DNA of 64,000 nucleotides from a virus. Every line of letters starts with the position of its first letter. Within the stretch, counting starts at the first letter, position 1. The notes under the pieces were generated by a model, which worked only from the letters and a program-made list of their open reading frames with translations, searched no databases and was not told the origin of the DNA. The translations under genes and the position numbers were made by a program. The stretch covers positions 1 through 64,000 of IMG/VR virus record IMGVR_UViG_3300036790_000218. One strand, written 5' to 3'. Shown here piece after piece: positions 16,253-24,902 of the stretch.

Positions 16253-16707
16253 GCGTCCACGCCAGCGTCCTTTTCGCCGCCGTGGTCTCGGCCGCCAAGC
16301 AGCAGAACCTGTTCCGGGACGTGATCAGCCACGAGCCGAAGAACGCGCCTGGGACCGGCCTGCACTGCGCGGTCTGGTGGGACGGCACCGTCGCCTCGGG
16401 CCGGTCGTCGGGACTGGCGTCGGTTACCGCCGTGGTCACATTTCAGGGCCGCATCTACAGCAACATGCTCGCCGAGCCGCAGGACGAGATCGACCCCGAC
16501 CTGATGGACGCTGCGCACCAGCTGATGGGCGCCTACGCGATGTCGTTCACGTTCGGCGGCCAGGTGCGGATGGCCGACCTGACTGGCAGCGAGGGCGCGC
16601 CCATGTCCTGCCGCCCGGGCTACATCACGATCGGGCAGGCCATGTTCCGCGCGGCCGAATTGACGCTCCCGCTGGTGGTCAACGACATGTGGGAAGAGGT
16701 GCCGTAG
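16249..16707 (+). CDS. Putative tail terminator protein
   Basis: This 152-residue protein (GTG 16249) comes directly before the major tail protein gene, the usual place of the tail terminator, which caps the tail tube and joins it to the head. It has an alternating hydrophobic beta pattern (LASVTAVVTFQGRIY) and a central helix (LMDAAHQLMGAYAMSFT). The call rests on gene order. Confidence 0.5.
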   Translation: MSVHASVLFAAVVSAAKQQNLFRDVISHEPKNAPGTGLHCAVWWDGTVASGRSSGLASVTAVVTFQGRIYSNMLAEPQDEIDPDLMDAAHQLMGAYAMSFTFGGQVRMADLTGSEGAPMSCRPGYITIGQAMFRAAELTLPLVVNDMWEEVP

Positions 16708-16709
16708 GC

Positions 16710-17657
16710 ATGGCCAAGCAGAGCGGGCTCTCCGCGCGCTTCCTTGTAGGCGGCTACGACCTGTCTGGGGACATCCAGGCCCTGGACAAGATTTCCGGCG
16801 GCCCGGCGCTGTGGGACACCACCGACATCACCCAGTCCGCGCACTCCCGGACCGGCACGCTGCGGGACGGGTCGATGAGCTTCAGCGAGTTCTTCGACGC
16901 GGCGAATGCTCACCCGGTCCTGTCCGCGCTGCCCGTCACCGACGAACTGATGACATTCCTGGTGCCGCCGCAGGCCATCGGCTCACCAGCGGCCTGCCTG
17001 AACGCCAAGCAGATCGGCTACGACCCGGACCGCGGCGCGGATGCCAGCCTGATCCTGAAGACCGAGGGCCAGGGCAACGGCTACGGCCTGGAATGGGGCC
17101 TGACACTCACCGCGGGCCTGCGCACCGACACGGCGGCCACGAACGGCACGGCCCTGGACTGCGGAAACGGGTTCAGCACGCCTTCGGTCCCCGCGTCGGG
17201 TACGCCGGTCACCAATACCTCGCCCCTGCCCGCCACGGTGGTGATCAGCGGCGGCACCGTGTCCAACGTCGTCGTCAACGGCGTCAGCGTGGGCACCGGC
17301 GACGGCACCTACACCGTCCCGCCGGGCCAGGCGATCACGCTGACCTACTCGGCCGCGCCCACATGGACGTGGGCGCTGCAGACCACGTTCGGCGCGCAGG
17401 CCTACCTGCAGGTGACCGCCTTCACCGGGACCAGCGTCACCGTGGCCATCCAGGACTCGGCGGACAACTCCTCGTTCGCCGCGGTGACCGGGCTCACGTT
17501 CACCGCGGTCACCGCCGCGCCGGCGACGCAACGGCTGGCCACGGCGAACACCGCGACGCTGCGGCGCTACGTGCGCGCGGTCACGACCGGCACCTTTGAC
17601 CCGGCCACGTTCGCGGTGGCCTTGATGAGGAACCCGGTCGCGGGAGTTGCTTTCTGA
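16710..17657 (+). CDS. Phage A major tail (tube) protein
   Basis: This 315-residue protein is the best candidate for the tail tube subunit: it follows the terminator-like gene and has the long beta-rich, Thr/Ala/Gly-rich composition typical of such proteins. An N-terminal tube domain (FLVGGYDLSGDIQALDKI) is followed by a C-terminal beta domain of about 170 residues, possibly a surface-exposed Ig-like or lectin-like domain. A second, smaller tube-like protein is encoded at 18042-18461. Confidence 0.65.
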   Translation: MAKQSGLSARFLVGGYDLSGDIQALDKISGGPALWDTTDITQSAHSRTGTLRDGSMSFSEFFDAANAHPVLSALPVTDELMTFLVPPQAIGSPAACLNAKQIGYDPDRGADASLILKTEGQGNGYGLEWGLTLTAGLRTDTAATNGTALDCGNGFSTPSVPASGTPVTNTSPLPATVVISGGTVSNVVVNGVSVGTGDGTYTVPPGQAITLTYSAAPTWTWALQTTFGAQAYLQVTAFTGTSVTVAIQDSADNSSFAAVTGLTFTAVTAAPATQRLATANTATLRRYVRAVTTGTFDPATFAVALMRNPVAGVAF

Positions 17658-18037
17658 TGGCCACCCGGGACTACCTCCTCCGCCTGCCGCGGGACACCAC
17701 CGTCGTGGCTGCCTGCGAGGAAACGCGCTGCGAGAACTGGCTGTACGGGTGGGACACGGTCCTCGACGAGCGCACCCCGGCCGGCCGGGAACTGGCCGCA
17801 TGGATCCGCTCCGGCCAGTCGGGCCGCGACTTCCGCGAGCTCGGCGCCGGCGACGGCGGCACCGTCGTGTTCCGCTTCGGCCCGCATCAGCGGTGCTTCG
17901 CCGAGCACCGCACCCGCCCGGCCCGCTGGCTGGTCCGCTCCGGGCAGCGCGTCACCGCGCACCAGGACATGCAGGCGTGGATCGGCGACCTCGACGACCA
18001 CGTCAGCGACCTGCACCACAAGATCACAGGAGGTTGA
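17657..18037 (+). CDS. Conserved-looking tail-region hypothetical protein
   Basis: This 126-residue protein starts at an ATG overlapping the previous stop. It contains two Cys near residues 20-25 (CEETRCENW), a central GRDFRELGAGDGGTVVFRF segment and a His/Asp-rich C-terminal helix. It lies between the two tube-like genes. The role is unknown. Confidence 0.5.
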   Translation: MATRDYLLRLPRDTTVVAACEETRCENWLYGWDTVLDERTPAGRELAAWIRSGQSGRDFRELGAGDGGTVVFRFGPHQRCFAEHRTRPARWLVRSGQRVTAHQDMQAWIGDLDDHVSDLHHKITGG

Positions 18038-18041
18038 GCAG

Positions 18042-18461
18042 TTGGCTAAAACGTCGGGCCTGGGCGCCGCGATCGTGATCGACGATGCTTCCGGCACTCC
18101 GCAGACCATCTCCAACGACATCACCGAGTTCTCATTCAGCACCCCGCGCGGCGTGCAGGACATCACGGGCGTGGACAAGTCCGCCCACGAGCGGCTGCTG
18201 CTGCTGGCCGATGCCAGCACGAGCCTGAAGGGCGTTTTCAACGCGGCGGCCAACATGTCGCACGCCGTGTTCTCGTCGATCCCTTCCACGTCGGTGGACC
18301 GCACCACGAAGATCACGCCCACCGCGAACAGCGTGCCGTACCTGTCGACCGAGCAGCTGTTCTCCGACTACGCGCTCAGCCGGTCGGCTACCGGTGAGCT
18401 CACGTTCGATGTGACTGGCGCCCTTGCTGACGGGACTGTCCCATCTTGGACCAATTCATGA
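18042..18461 (+). CDS. Second tail-tube-like protein
   Basis: This 139-residue protein uses TTG 18042 preceded by AGGAGG, a strong ribosome binding site. It begins MAKTSGLGAAIVIDD, similar in style to the start of the protein at 16710. A beta-rich domain follows with FSFSTPRGVQDITG and LSRSATGELTFDVTG, features of small tail-tube proteins. It ends just before the tail chaperone genes, where the tube protein normally lies. Which of the two forms the main tube cannot be told from sequence. Confidence 0.6.
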   Translation: MAKTSGLGAAIVIDDASGTPQTISNDITEFSFSTPRGVQDITGVDKSAHERLLLLADASTSLKGVFNAAANMSHAVFSSIPSTSVDRTTKITPTANSVPYLSTEQLFSDYALSRSATGELTFDVTGALADGTVPSWTNS

Positions 18462-18874
18462 CGAATGTCGGATTTGAGGCGCCCGGTGGCGGGTTCGAGG
18501 CCCCGGAAACACTGATCGGCCTGGACTTCTCCGAGACCCCGTACGCAGGCCTGGAGGTCACCGTCGCGGCCGGGAGCATGGGCGAGTTCCTGGACCTCGA
18601 GGATCTCGCGGCGGCCGGGGAGAACCGGCAGATGTTCCGCCGGTTCGCAGCGCTGCTGCGGTCCTGGAACCTGACCCGGGGCGGCGTGCCGGTCCCGGCC
18701 ACCTACGAGGGGATGCTCACGCTGGAGCCGGCCTTCACGGAAATGATCATCACGGTCTGGCAGCGCAACGTCACCTCGGCGCCGCCCCCTTTGCAAAACG
18801 GCTCGCCCTCTGGCGCGAGTTCGCCGGAGGCACAACTAGCTCAGGCGAGCCGGTCACTAAACCCGCAGAACTGA
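18458..18874 (+). CDS. Tail assembly chaperone, short form (G-like)
   Basis: This 138-residue protein starts at ATG 18458, overlapping the preceding stop. It is mainly helical with an acidic middle (MGEFLDLEDLAAAGENRQMFRR) and stands immediately before the tape measure gene, the standard place of the tail chaperone G. In lambda and relatives the G protein and a frameshifted GT fusion coat the tape measure during tail assembly. A canonical -1 slip site lies near its end, so it should be made in both forms. Confidence 0.7.
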   Translation: MTNVGFEAPGGGFEAPETLIGLDFSETPYAGLEVTVAAGSMGEFLDLEDLAAAGENRQMFRRFAALLRSWNLTRGGVPVPATYEGMLTLEPAFTEMIITVWQRNVTSAPPPLQNGSPSGASSPEAQLAQASRSLNPQN

Positions 18875-19026
18875 CCAGGGCGGAGATCGTCATGGGCCTG
18901 TGCCGGGTGTTCGGCCCCGGGGTGCTGCCCGGCCAGGTCCTGGCTGAGCCCGCCACAGTGCTGCGCCTCGTGCAGGTCTACCAGGCCGGCCACCGCGAAG
19001 ACGACGAGGAGGGAGGTGAGGCCTGA
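18458..19026 (+). CDS. Tail assembly chaperone, -1 frameshifted long form (GT-like)
   Basis: A -1 shift at the heptamer CCCTTTG (18787-18793) continues the short form into an overlapping frame that stays open to TGA 19024-19026. The fused product has about 190 residues. The added part contains LALWREFAGG and AEIVMGLCRVFG, which looks like a real helical domain rather than shadow sequence. It lies directly before the tape measure start, as the T domain does in lambda-like phages. The fusion is inferred from the slip site and the open frame. Confidence 0.65.
18787..18793 (+). promoter_or_regulatory. Putative -1 ribosomal frameshift site CCCTTTG
   Basis: In the zero frame the bases read C CCT TTG, the standard X XXY YYZ slip pattern. 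After slipping back one base the codons become CCC TTT. It sits between the two halves of the tail assembly chaperone. Confidence 0.65.
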
Positions 19027-21615
19027 GTGGCGCAGAACTTCGTCCAGATCAAGATCAAGGCGTCGGACACGGCGAAACCAGACCTCACCGACCTGCGTGC
19101 CCAGCTCGCTGACATCGGCCGCCAGGTCGAGACGGCGAAGGTCGACGTCAACGACACGGACGGCAAGGCGCGGCTGCTGGACATGAACGCGAAACTGGCC
19201 GCGCTGAACGCAAAGGTCGCCAACCCGAAGATCAGCCTGGCGGGGGCGACCCGGGCGCAGGCTCAGATCGCGCTGCTCGACGCCCAGCTGCGCAAGTCGT
19301 CGGACGACAGCACCACGGCGAAGACCCGGTTCGGGGCGCTCGGCGGCGTGATCAACGCGCTGACCCTCGGGCTGAGCGGTGGCGTCGGCGAGATGAGCAT
19401 GTTCCAGAAGGTCATGCTCGGCCTGAACATCGCCACGGGCCTCGGGGAGCCGCTGGTGGCCGGGCTGGCCGTGGCCGTCGGCGGCCTGGCCGCGGGCCTG
19501 GTGTCGGCCGGGTCGGCGGCCGGGGCGTTCGGGCTGCTGGCGAAGGCCAACCTGACCGCCGCGTCGACCGCGGCCACGGCCGCGAATGCGGCGCAGACCC
19601 GGTACACCTCGGCGGTCACCGCCGCGAACGCGGCCTACTCCCGTGCCATGGCGTCGGCGACGACGGCGACCGCGCGCAAGAACGCGGAGACCGCCCGCGC
19701 GTCGGCGCTGCAGTCCGCGTACAAGGCCCAGGTGCAGGCCACCACCGCCGCGTACGCGAACCTCACCCCGGCGCAGGTGGCCCTGTCGAAGCAGGTCGGC
19801 GCCATCCAGGGCCAGTGGCAGAAGTTCACCGCCAGCTTCGCCGGGCCGACGTCGGTGATCGTCGCCCAGCTGCGCCCGCTGGTCACCAGCGTGCTGCCCG
19901 ACATCCGCAAGCTGGCCCTGGCCGGGGAGACCGGCCTGTCGTCGATGCTGAGCGTGCTGGGGTCCAAGGGGAGCGGCGGGCTGGACAAGTTCGTGTCGAT
20001 GATGGCGGACGAGGCCCCGGCGGCGATCATGCGGCTCGGTGTCGCCATCGGGCACATCGTCACCGGGATCGGCGGGATCCTGCGCGCGTTCATGCCGGTC
20101 AGCACCGGGCTGCTGTCCGGGCTGGACAACATCACGGCCAGGTTCGCCAAGTGGGGGCAGACCCTATCGGGGCACTCCGGGTTCCAGTCGCTGATGACCA
20201 TGTTCCGGCAGGAGACGCCGCTGGCGGTGTCGGCGCTGAAGCAGCTCGCCGCGCTGATCAAGACCGTGGTCGCCAGCATGGCCGGGATGTCGACCTTCTC
20301 GAACTCGGCGTCGCTGCTGAAAATGCTGGACCTGCTGCTACCCGCGCTGAACAAGCTGGCCAAGGTACCGGGCCTGGTGCAGCTGATCCTCTACCTGAAG
20401 CTGGCGTCGGATGCCGGGAGCAAGCTGAAGACCGTCTTCTCCGGGATCGGCTCAGCGGTGGGCGTGTTCAAATCCGGGGCGTCGGCGTTCCAGGACCTGT
20501 CGGCCGGGTTCACCAACTCCGCAGCCGCGGCGTCCTCGGCGACCGGGGTATGGGGGACGCTCGGGGGGAAGCTGTCGTCGGTAGGGTCGGCACTGTCGTC
20601 GGCCGCGTCGTCGGTGGCGTCGTTCGCCGCGCAGGTCGTGCAGCAGCTCGGCCGGGCCGCGGTGGCGACCGGGGCGTGGATCGCCGAGCACGCTGTCGCC
20701 GCGGCGTCGTTCATCGCCGAGAACGTGGCCATGGCCGCCAGCGCCACGGCGGCGTTCATCGCCGAGAACCTGGCCACCCTCGGCATCATCGCCGGGATCG
20801 CGCTGCTGGTCACCGCGGTCATCTACCTGGCCACCCACTGGCGGCAGGTGTGGGGCGTCGTCAAGAAGCTCGCGGTGGACGCCTTCCACATCCTCGTGGC
20901 CGCACTGAAGGCGTTCATCGCCCCGTGGGTCGCCGGGTTCCACCTGGCGCAGGATGTGGTCCGGGTCGTGATGAGCTTCATCCGCGACTGGATAAACGTC
21001 CAGGTAGACGAGGTGAAGGTGATCTTGTCGTGGTTCGGGCGGCTCGGCGGCCTGTTCCGCGGCTGGTGGGACGACGCGGTGCACGCGGTGACCGGCGCGG
21101 TCGCCCGGATGATCCAGTTCGTGTCCACCATCCCGGGCAAGATCATGAGCACCCTGTCGTCCCTGCCGGGCAAGCTGTTCAGCCTCGGCTCGCACATCAT
21201 CTCCATGCTCGCGTCCGGGATCCGCTCGGCCATCGGCGACGTGACCCACGCCATCGGCTCGGTGGTCGGCGAGATCACCTCGCATCTGCCGTTCTCCCCG
21301 GCGAAGAAAGGCCCGCTGTCCGGCTCGGGGTCGCCGGACAAGGCAGGCAGCCGGATCGCGCGAATGCTCGCGCAGGGGATGGCGTCGGGCACGTCGGCAG
21401 TGACCGAGGCCGCGGCGCGGATGGCCGGGGCCGCGGGCATCGGCGGCCGGCCCGTGATCGCGGGCGCGGGCACCGCCGGCATGCTGCGGCTGCAGGTCGG
21501 CCTCGAGGTGACCGGTGCCGACAGCCTGCTGCTGAAGTGGATCCGGAGCCAGGTGCGCGTGCACGGCGGCGGCGGCCCGGACTCGGTGCAGAAAGCATTC
21601 GGGAGGACATCTTGA
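19027..21615 (+). CDS. Phage A tail tape measure protein
   Basis: This 862-residue protein is the longest protein of the tail-core block, starting at GTG 19027 directly after the chaperone stop. The N-terminal 150 residues are helical with heptad-like repeats. Ala-rich helices (about 170-260) follow, then a hydrophobic region with several membrane-like segments near residues 580-600, and a C-terminal part with PGKIMSTLSSLPGKLFSLG repeats. Tape measures set tail length at roughly 1.5 angstrom per residue, which would give a tail near 130 nm. The start KIKASDTAKPDLTDLRAQL is typical of tape measures from actinophages. Confidence 0.88.
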   Translation: MAQNFVQIKIKASDTAKPDLTDLRAQLADIGRQVETAKVDVNDTDGKARLLDMNAKLAALNAKVANPKISLAGATRAQAQIALLDAQLRKSSDDSTTAKTRFGALGGVINALTLGLSGGVGEMSMFQKVMLGLNIATGLGEPLVAGLAVAVGGLAAGLVSAGSAAGAFGLLAKANLTAASTAATAANAAQTRYTSAVTAANAAYSRAMASATTATARKNAETARASALQSAYKAQVQATTAAYANLTPAQVALSKQVGAIQGQWQKFTASFAGPTSVIVAQLRPLVTSVLPDIRKLALAGETGLSSMLSVLGSKGSGGLDKFVSMMADEAPAAIMRLGVAIGHIVTGIGGILRAFMPVSTGLLSGLDNITARFAKWGQTLSGHSGFQSLMTMFRQETPLAVSALKQLAALIKTVVASMAGMSTFSNSASLLKMLDLLLPALNKLAKVPGLVQLILYLKLASDAGSKLKTVFSGIGSAVGVFKSGASAFQDLSAGFTNSAAAASSATGVWGTLGGKLSSVGSALSSAASSVASFAAQVVQQLGRAAVATGAWIAEHAVAAASFIAENVAMAASATAAFIAENLATLGIIAGIALLVTAVIYLATHWRQVWGVVKKLAVDAFHILVAALKAFIAPWVAGFHLAQDVVRVVMSFIRDWINVQVDEVKVILSWFGRLGGLFRGWWDDAVHAVTGAVARMIQFVSTIPGKIMSTLSSLPGKLFSLGSHIISMLASGIRSAIGDVTHAIGSVVGEITSHLPFSPAKKGPLSGSGSPDKAGSRIARMLAQGMASGTSAVTEAAARMAGAAGIGGRPVIAGAGTAGMLRLQVGLEVTGADSLLLKWIRSQVRVHGGGGPDSVQKAFGRTS

Positions 21616-21630
21616 GCGGGAGGCGCTGAG

Positions 21631-22902
21631 GTGCCAGCGAAAATCGGTGCCGCCGGGGCGACCGGCGGCGGCGGGCTGCCCGTCCCGGCTGACGCGTTCA
21701 TCCGCGAGGACGGGGTGATCACGGCACCCCCGGACAGCGGCGGCGCGGTCACCTCGGTCAACGGGCTGGCCGGGGTCGTGGTGCTGACCGGCGCCAGCCT
21801 GGCCGCGGTGGTCACGCTGACCGACGAGGCGACGATCGCAGTCGACGCCTCCGCCGGGGCGTTCTTCCGGGTCACGCTCGGCGGGGACCGCACCCTGGGC
21901 ACCCCGTCGGACCCGGCGGACGGCCAGCAGATCGTCTTCGAGTTCATCCAGGGCACCGGCGGCGGGTTCACCCTGGGGTTCAGCGCGGCGTACGCGTTCC
22001 CGGCGTCGATCCCTCAGCCGTCCCTGTCGACCACGGCGGGCCAGCGGGATTTCCTGCAGTTCAGTTACGACGCCGGTGACAGCTTGTGGTGGTGCACCGG
22101 GTTCGTGCCGGGTCAGAACGCGGGCGTTGCCGCAATCTCGCAGGGCGGCACCGGGCAGGTCACCCAGCAGGCCGCGCTCAACGCGCTCGCCGGGGCGCAG
22201 ACTGCGGGCCGGTACCTGCGCGGCGATGGCTCCAACGTGGGAATGTCCGCGATCCTGGCGGCGGACCTGCCCTACGACGCCACGGCCTCCGACATCGCCT
22301 TCCTGGGAACGCAGGCCGCTGGCGCCGTCGGAAAGCCGCCTGACTCCGGCCACGTCCACCCCGCCTACGAGACCATCCCCTCTGATCACGGACTGCTGGC
22401 CTGGGTCTACAACATCGACAGCGCCGTCTCCAGTGACGTGATGATCGCCGGGACCATTTACCTGGCCAAGCTTCCCGTCCGGTACGACTTCACCGCCACT
22501 AACGTCTGGTTCGACATCTCCTCGGCCGGGTCGGGCGCGTCGTCCGGCAGCTTCGTCGGCCTGTACTCCAGCTCGGGCACGCTGCTGACCGGGTCGTCTG
22601 ACCTGGGCGCACTCAGCACCGGGTTCAAAGAGGTGGCACTCACTACCCCGCAGGCGCTGACTGCCGGGACCTTCGTGTGGGTCGCGATGCTGGTCAACTA
22701 CGCCTCGACGCAGCCGACACTGCGGGCCATGCTCTCGGCGCCGGGGCCGACGAACAACATCGTGAACCTGAATCTCACCGCCGCCAGCTTCCGCTCCGCG
22801 GTTCCCTCTGGCGGCACTCTCCAGACAACGCTGCCCGGCTCGTTCACCCCGTCGTCGAACACGGCCACGGGCGCGCTGCCGTTCTGGTTCGGGATCTCCT
22901 GA
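21631..22902 (+). CDS. Phage A minor tail / fibre protein
   Basis: This 423-residue protein begins at GTG 21631. It opens with a short Gly-rich arm, then a segment with VTSVNGLAGVVVLTG and ISQGGTGQ..AALNALAG, repeats that are typical of trimeric phage fibre and collar proteins. A C-terminal beta domain contains PVRYDFTATNVWFDISSAG and many Ser/Thr/Gly. It is the first of at least six receptor-binding or baseplate proteins after the tape measure. Confidence 0.65.
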   Translation: MPAKIGAAGATGGGGLPVPADAFIREDGVITAPPDSGGAVTSVNGLAGVVVLTGASLAAVVTLTDEATIAVDASAGAFFRVTLGGDRTLGTPSDPADGQQIVFEFIQGTGGGFTLGFSAAYAFPASIPQPSLSTTAGQRDFLQFSYDAGDSLWWCTGFVPGQNAGVAAISQGGTGQVTQQAALNALAGAQTAGRYLRGDGSNVGMSAILAADLPYDATASDIAFLGTQAAGAVGKPPDSGHVHPAYETIPSDHGLLAWVYNIDSAVSSDVMIAGTIYLAKLPVRYDFTATNVWFDISSAGSGASSGSFVGLYSSSGTLLTGSSDLGALSTGFKEVALTTPQALTAGTFVWVAMLVNYASTQPTLRAMLSAPGPTNNIVNLNLTAASFRSAVPSGGTLQTTLPGSFTPSSNTATGALPFWFGIS

Positions 22903-24902
22903 TGGCCAGCGTGGTCCAGCCGGTCCTGGCCAACTGCTTCGCCGCGGGCGCTGGCCAGCTCGGCACGGCGATCCCCCAGGGCAGCGCCGTGGCCGGGAGC
23001 CTCGGCAACGCCGACGGGGCGCTGTTCGACACTCTGACCACGACGGGCGGGACGCTGGTCTACGGCAACGTGGCCGGCCGTCCGTGCTGCACGGTTACCC
23101 TCACCGCGTCGAACCAGGCGTGCACAGGGCTGTGGGCGGGCGGCGGGATGATCGTCAACGCCGCCGCGCAGAACTGGTTCCGCAAGTACCTCTACACCCC
23201 GGCATGGCCGTCGGCGGTATGCACGGTGGCCGGCCAGGAGGTCTCGGGCTCCAAGGTCGGCGACGTTGTCCTGAACGCCAACGGCACGCTGAGCGTCCGC
23301 AACGCCGCCGGGACCGTGATCCTGACCACCACGAGCACCGTGCCGGTCGGCGCGTGGTACCGGATCGAGGGCTACTTCACCAGCAACGCCAGCACGGGGC
23401 AGGCCGAACTCAAGCTGTTCACCTCCCCGGACAGCATCACCCCGGCCGAGACGCAGACCTCAGCGGCGAACCAGAGCCTGCTCGGCGGGAACGTCAACCA
23501 GATGCGGTACGGCTCGCCGACGGGGGGACCGTCCGGGTACAGCTTCTCGTTCACCAGCGCCGCGCACTCCACGACGGGCTACATCGGTCCGGGCCCGGTC
23601 GTCTTCCACCAGGTGTGCGGCGCGCCTACGCCGTCCGGGTTCACGGTCTGCGCCAAGCCGACTGGCGGCACGTCGCTGCGCCTGAAGGTCGCCACCGACC
23701 CCGGCCTGAGCGAGAACGTCACCTGGGTCAGCGCGCAGGTCCCTGACCAGTACGGATACGTCAGGCATGTGGTCAGCGGGCTGAACCCGGCCACGCTGTA
23801 TTACTGCCAGCTGGCCGACACGCCGCCGGGCGGCACCGAGGCCCTCGCAGGCCCGGTGTGCCAGTGCACGACCCTGCCGCCGGCCGGGTCGCCGGCGTCG
23901 TTCTCGGTGGCGTTCGCCAGCTGCATTTTCGATGCCGCGACATCACCGGATCCGGACGCGGCCCTGGCCGACTGGGTTGCGTGGGCGGCGGAACAGGACG
24001 CGTTCCTCGGCTTGTTCCTCGGCGATTACCACTACGCCGACAGCACGTCGGCCAGTGTCAGCGTCCAGCTCGGCAACATCGAGCAGCAGTCGATGTATTA
24101 CGTGGGCGCCCCGGTCACCACCTCGGCGTGGGGGTATTCGTGCCGGTCCGACCACGACTCAACGACGGACGGCGGCGACAGCGACAACGACTGGACCGCT
24201 GCCAACCTGGTGGCCTTCCAGGAAGCGTTTCCCTTCGCCGCTGACCTGCCCGACCCGAATGACCCGGTACAGGGCCTGTACCAGAGCTTCGTGTGCGGCC
24301 GTGTCCGGTTCATCGTGCTCGATCAGCGCAACGTCAACCGGTCCCCGGTCGCCGATGCGGACAACGGGTCGAAGACGATGCTCGGCGCGGACCAGCTGGC
24401 GTGGCTGCAGGCCGAGCTGGTCCAGCCGGAGCCGCTGAAAGTCATCGTCTGCGACACGAACTGGATGGGCAACGGCACCGCGATCAGCAGCTGCGGCCCC
24501 GGCTGGACGTACTACATGACCGAGCGGGCCGCAATCCTCTCCTACATCGCCGGGAACGCCTCGCTGGTGAAGAACGTGATGCTCTGGCACGGCGACGCGC
24601 ACGGCGTGGGCTGCGTGCCCGGGTGGGGCAACGCCGACGGCGGGTTCCCGGTCTACTGCGCCGCGCCCTTGAGAAACGCGGGGATCGCGTTCACTTCGGA
24701 GATCGCCGCCACGTTCGCCCAGTCCTACAACAACGGCGGCGGCCAGTGCCGCCTCTACGGCCGGGTCGCCATCACCGACGACGGCCAGTCGATCAGCGTG
24801 ACCTTCCAGGGCTGGGACGCGGTTGAGCAGACCGCCCAGGCGGAGCAGACCGACACCTTCAACGTGCTGGCCGGGTACCGGCAGATGGCTGGTGTCCTGT
24901 GA
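22902..24902 (+). CDS. Virion protein with PhoD-like metallophosphatase domain
   Basis: This 666-residue protein has three parts. About residues 1-240 form a beta-rich, lectin-like region. About 245-330 look like the fibronectin-like N-domain of PhoD phosphatases. About 334-640 match the PhoD-type metallophosphodiesterase core: FASC (from 337), LGDYHYADS (from 373), a SDHD signature at 416, GADQLAWLQAEL, and WHGDAHG at 562. These motifs coordinate metal ions in PhoD enzymes. The gene overlaps the fibre genes on both sides, so the enzyme is probably part of the tail and may cut teichoic-acid-like phosphodiesters on the host surface. The substrate is inferred. Confidence 0.75.
   Translation: MASVVQPVLANCFAAGAGQLGTAIPQGSAVAGSLGNADGALFDTLTTTGGTLVYGNVAGRPCCTVTLTASNQACTGLWAGGGMIVNAAAQNWFRKYLYTPAWPSAVCTVAGQEVSGSKVGDVVLNANGTLSVRNAAGTVILTTTSTVPVGAWYRIEGYFTSNASTGQAELKLFTSPDSITPAETQTSAANQSLLGGNVNQMRYGSPTGGPSGYSFSFTSAAHSTTGYIGPGPVVFHQVCGAPTPSGFTVCAKPTGGTSLRLKVATDPGLSENVTWVSAQVPDQYGYVRHVVSGLNPATLYYCQLADTPPGGTEALAGPVCQCTTLPPAGSPASFSVAFASCIFDAATSPDPDAALADWVAWAAEQDAFLGLFLGDYHYADSTSASVSVQLGNIEQQSMYYVGAPVTTSAWGYSCRSDHDSTTDGGDSDNDWTAANLVAFQEAFPFAADLPDPNDPVQGLYQSFVCGRVRFIVLDQRNVNRSPVADADNGSKTMLGADQLAWLQAELVQPEPLKVIVCDTNWMGNGTAISSCGPGWTYYMTERAAILSYIAGNASLVKNVMLWHGDAHGVGCVPGWGNADGGFPVYCAAPLRNAGIAFTSEIAATFAQSYNNGGGQCRLYGRVAITDDGQSISVTFQGWDAVEQTAQAEQTDTFNVLAGYRQMAGVL

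Noticed and set aside
20452-22389. A 645-codon minus-strand open frame over the tape measure gene
   Set aside because: It is antisense to a well supported tape measure and fibre gene and has shadow composition.
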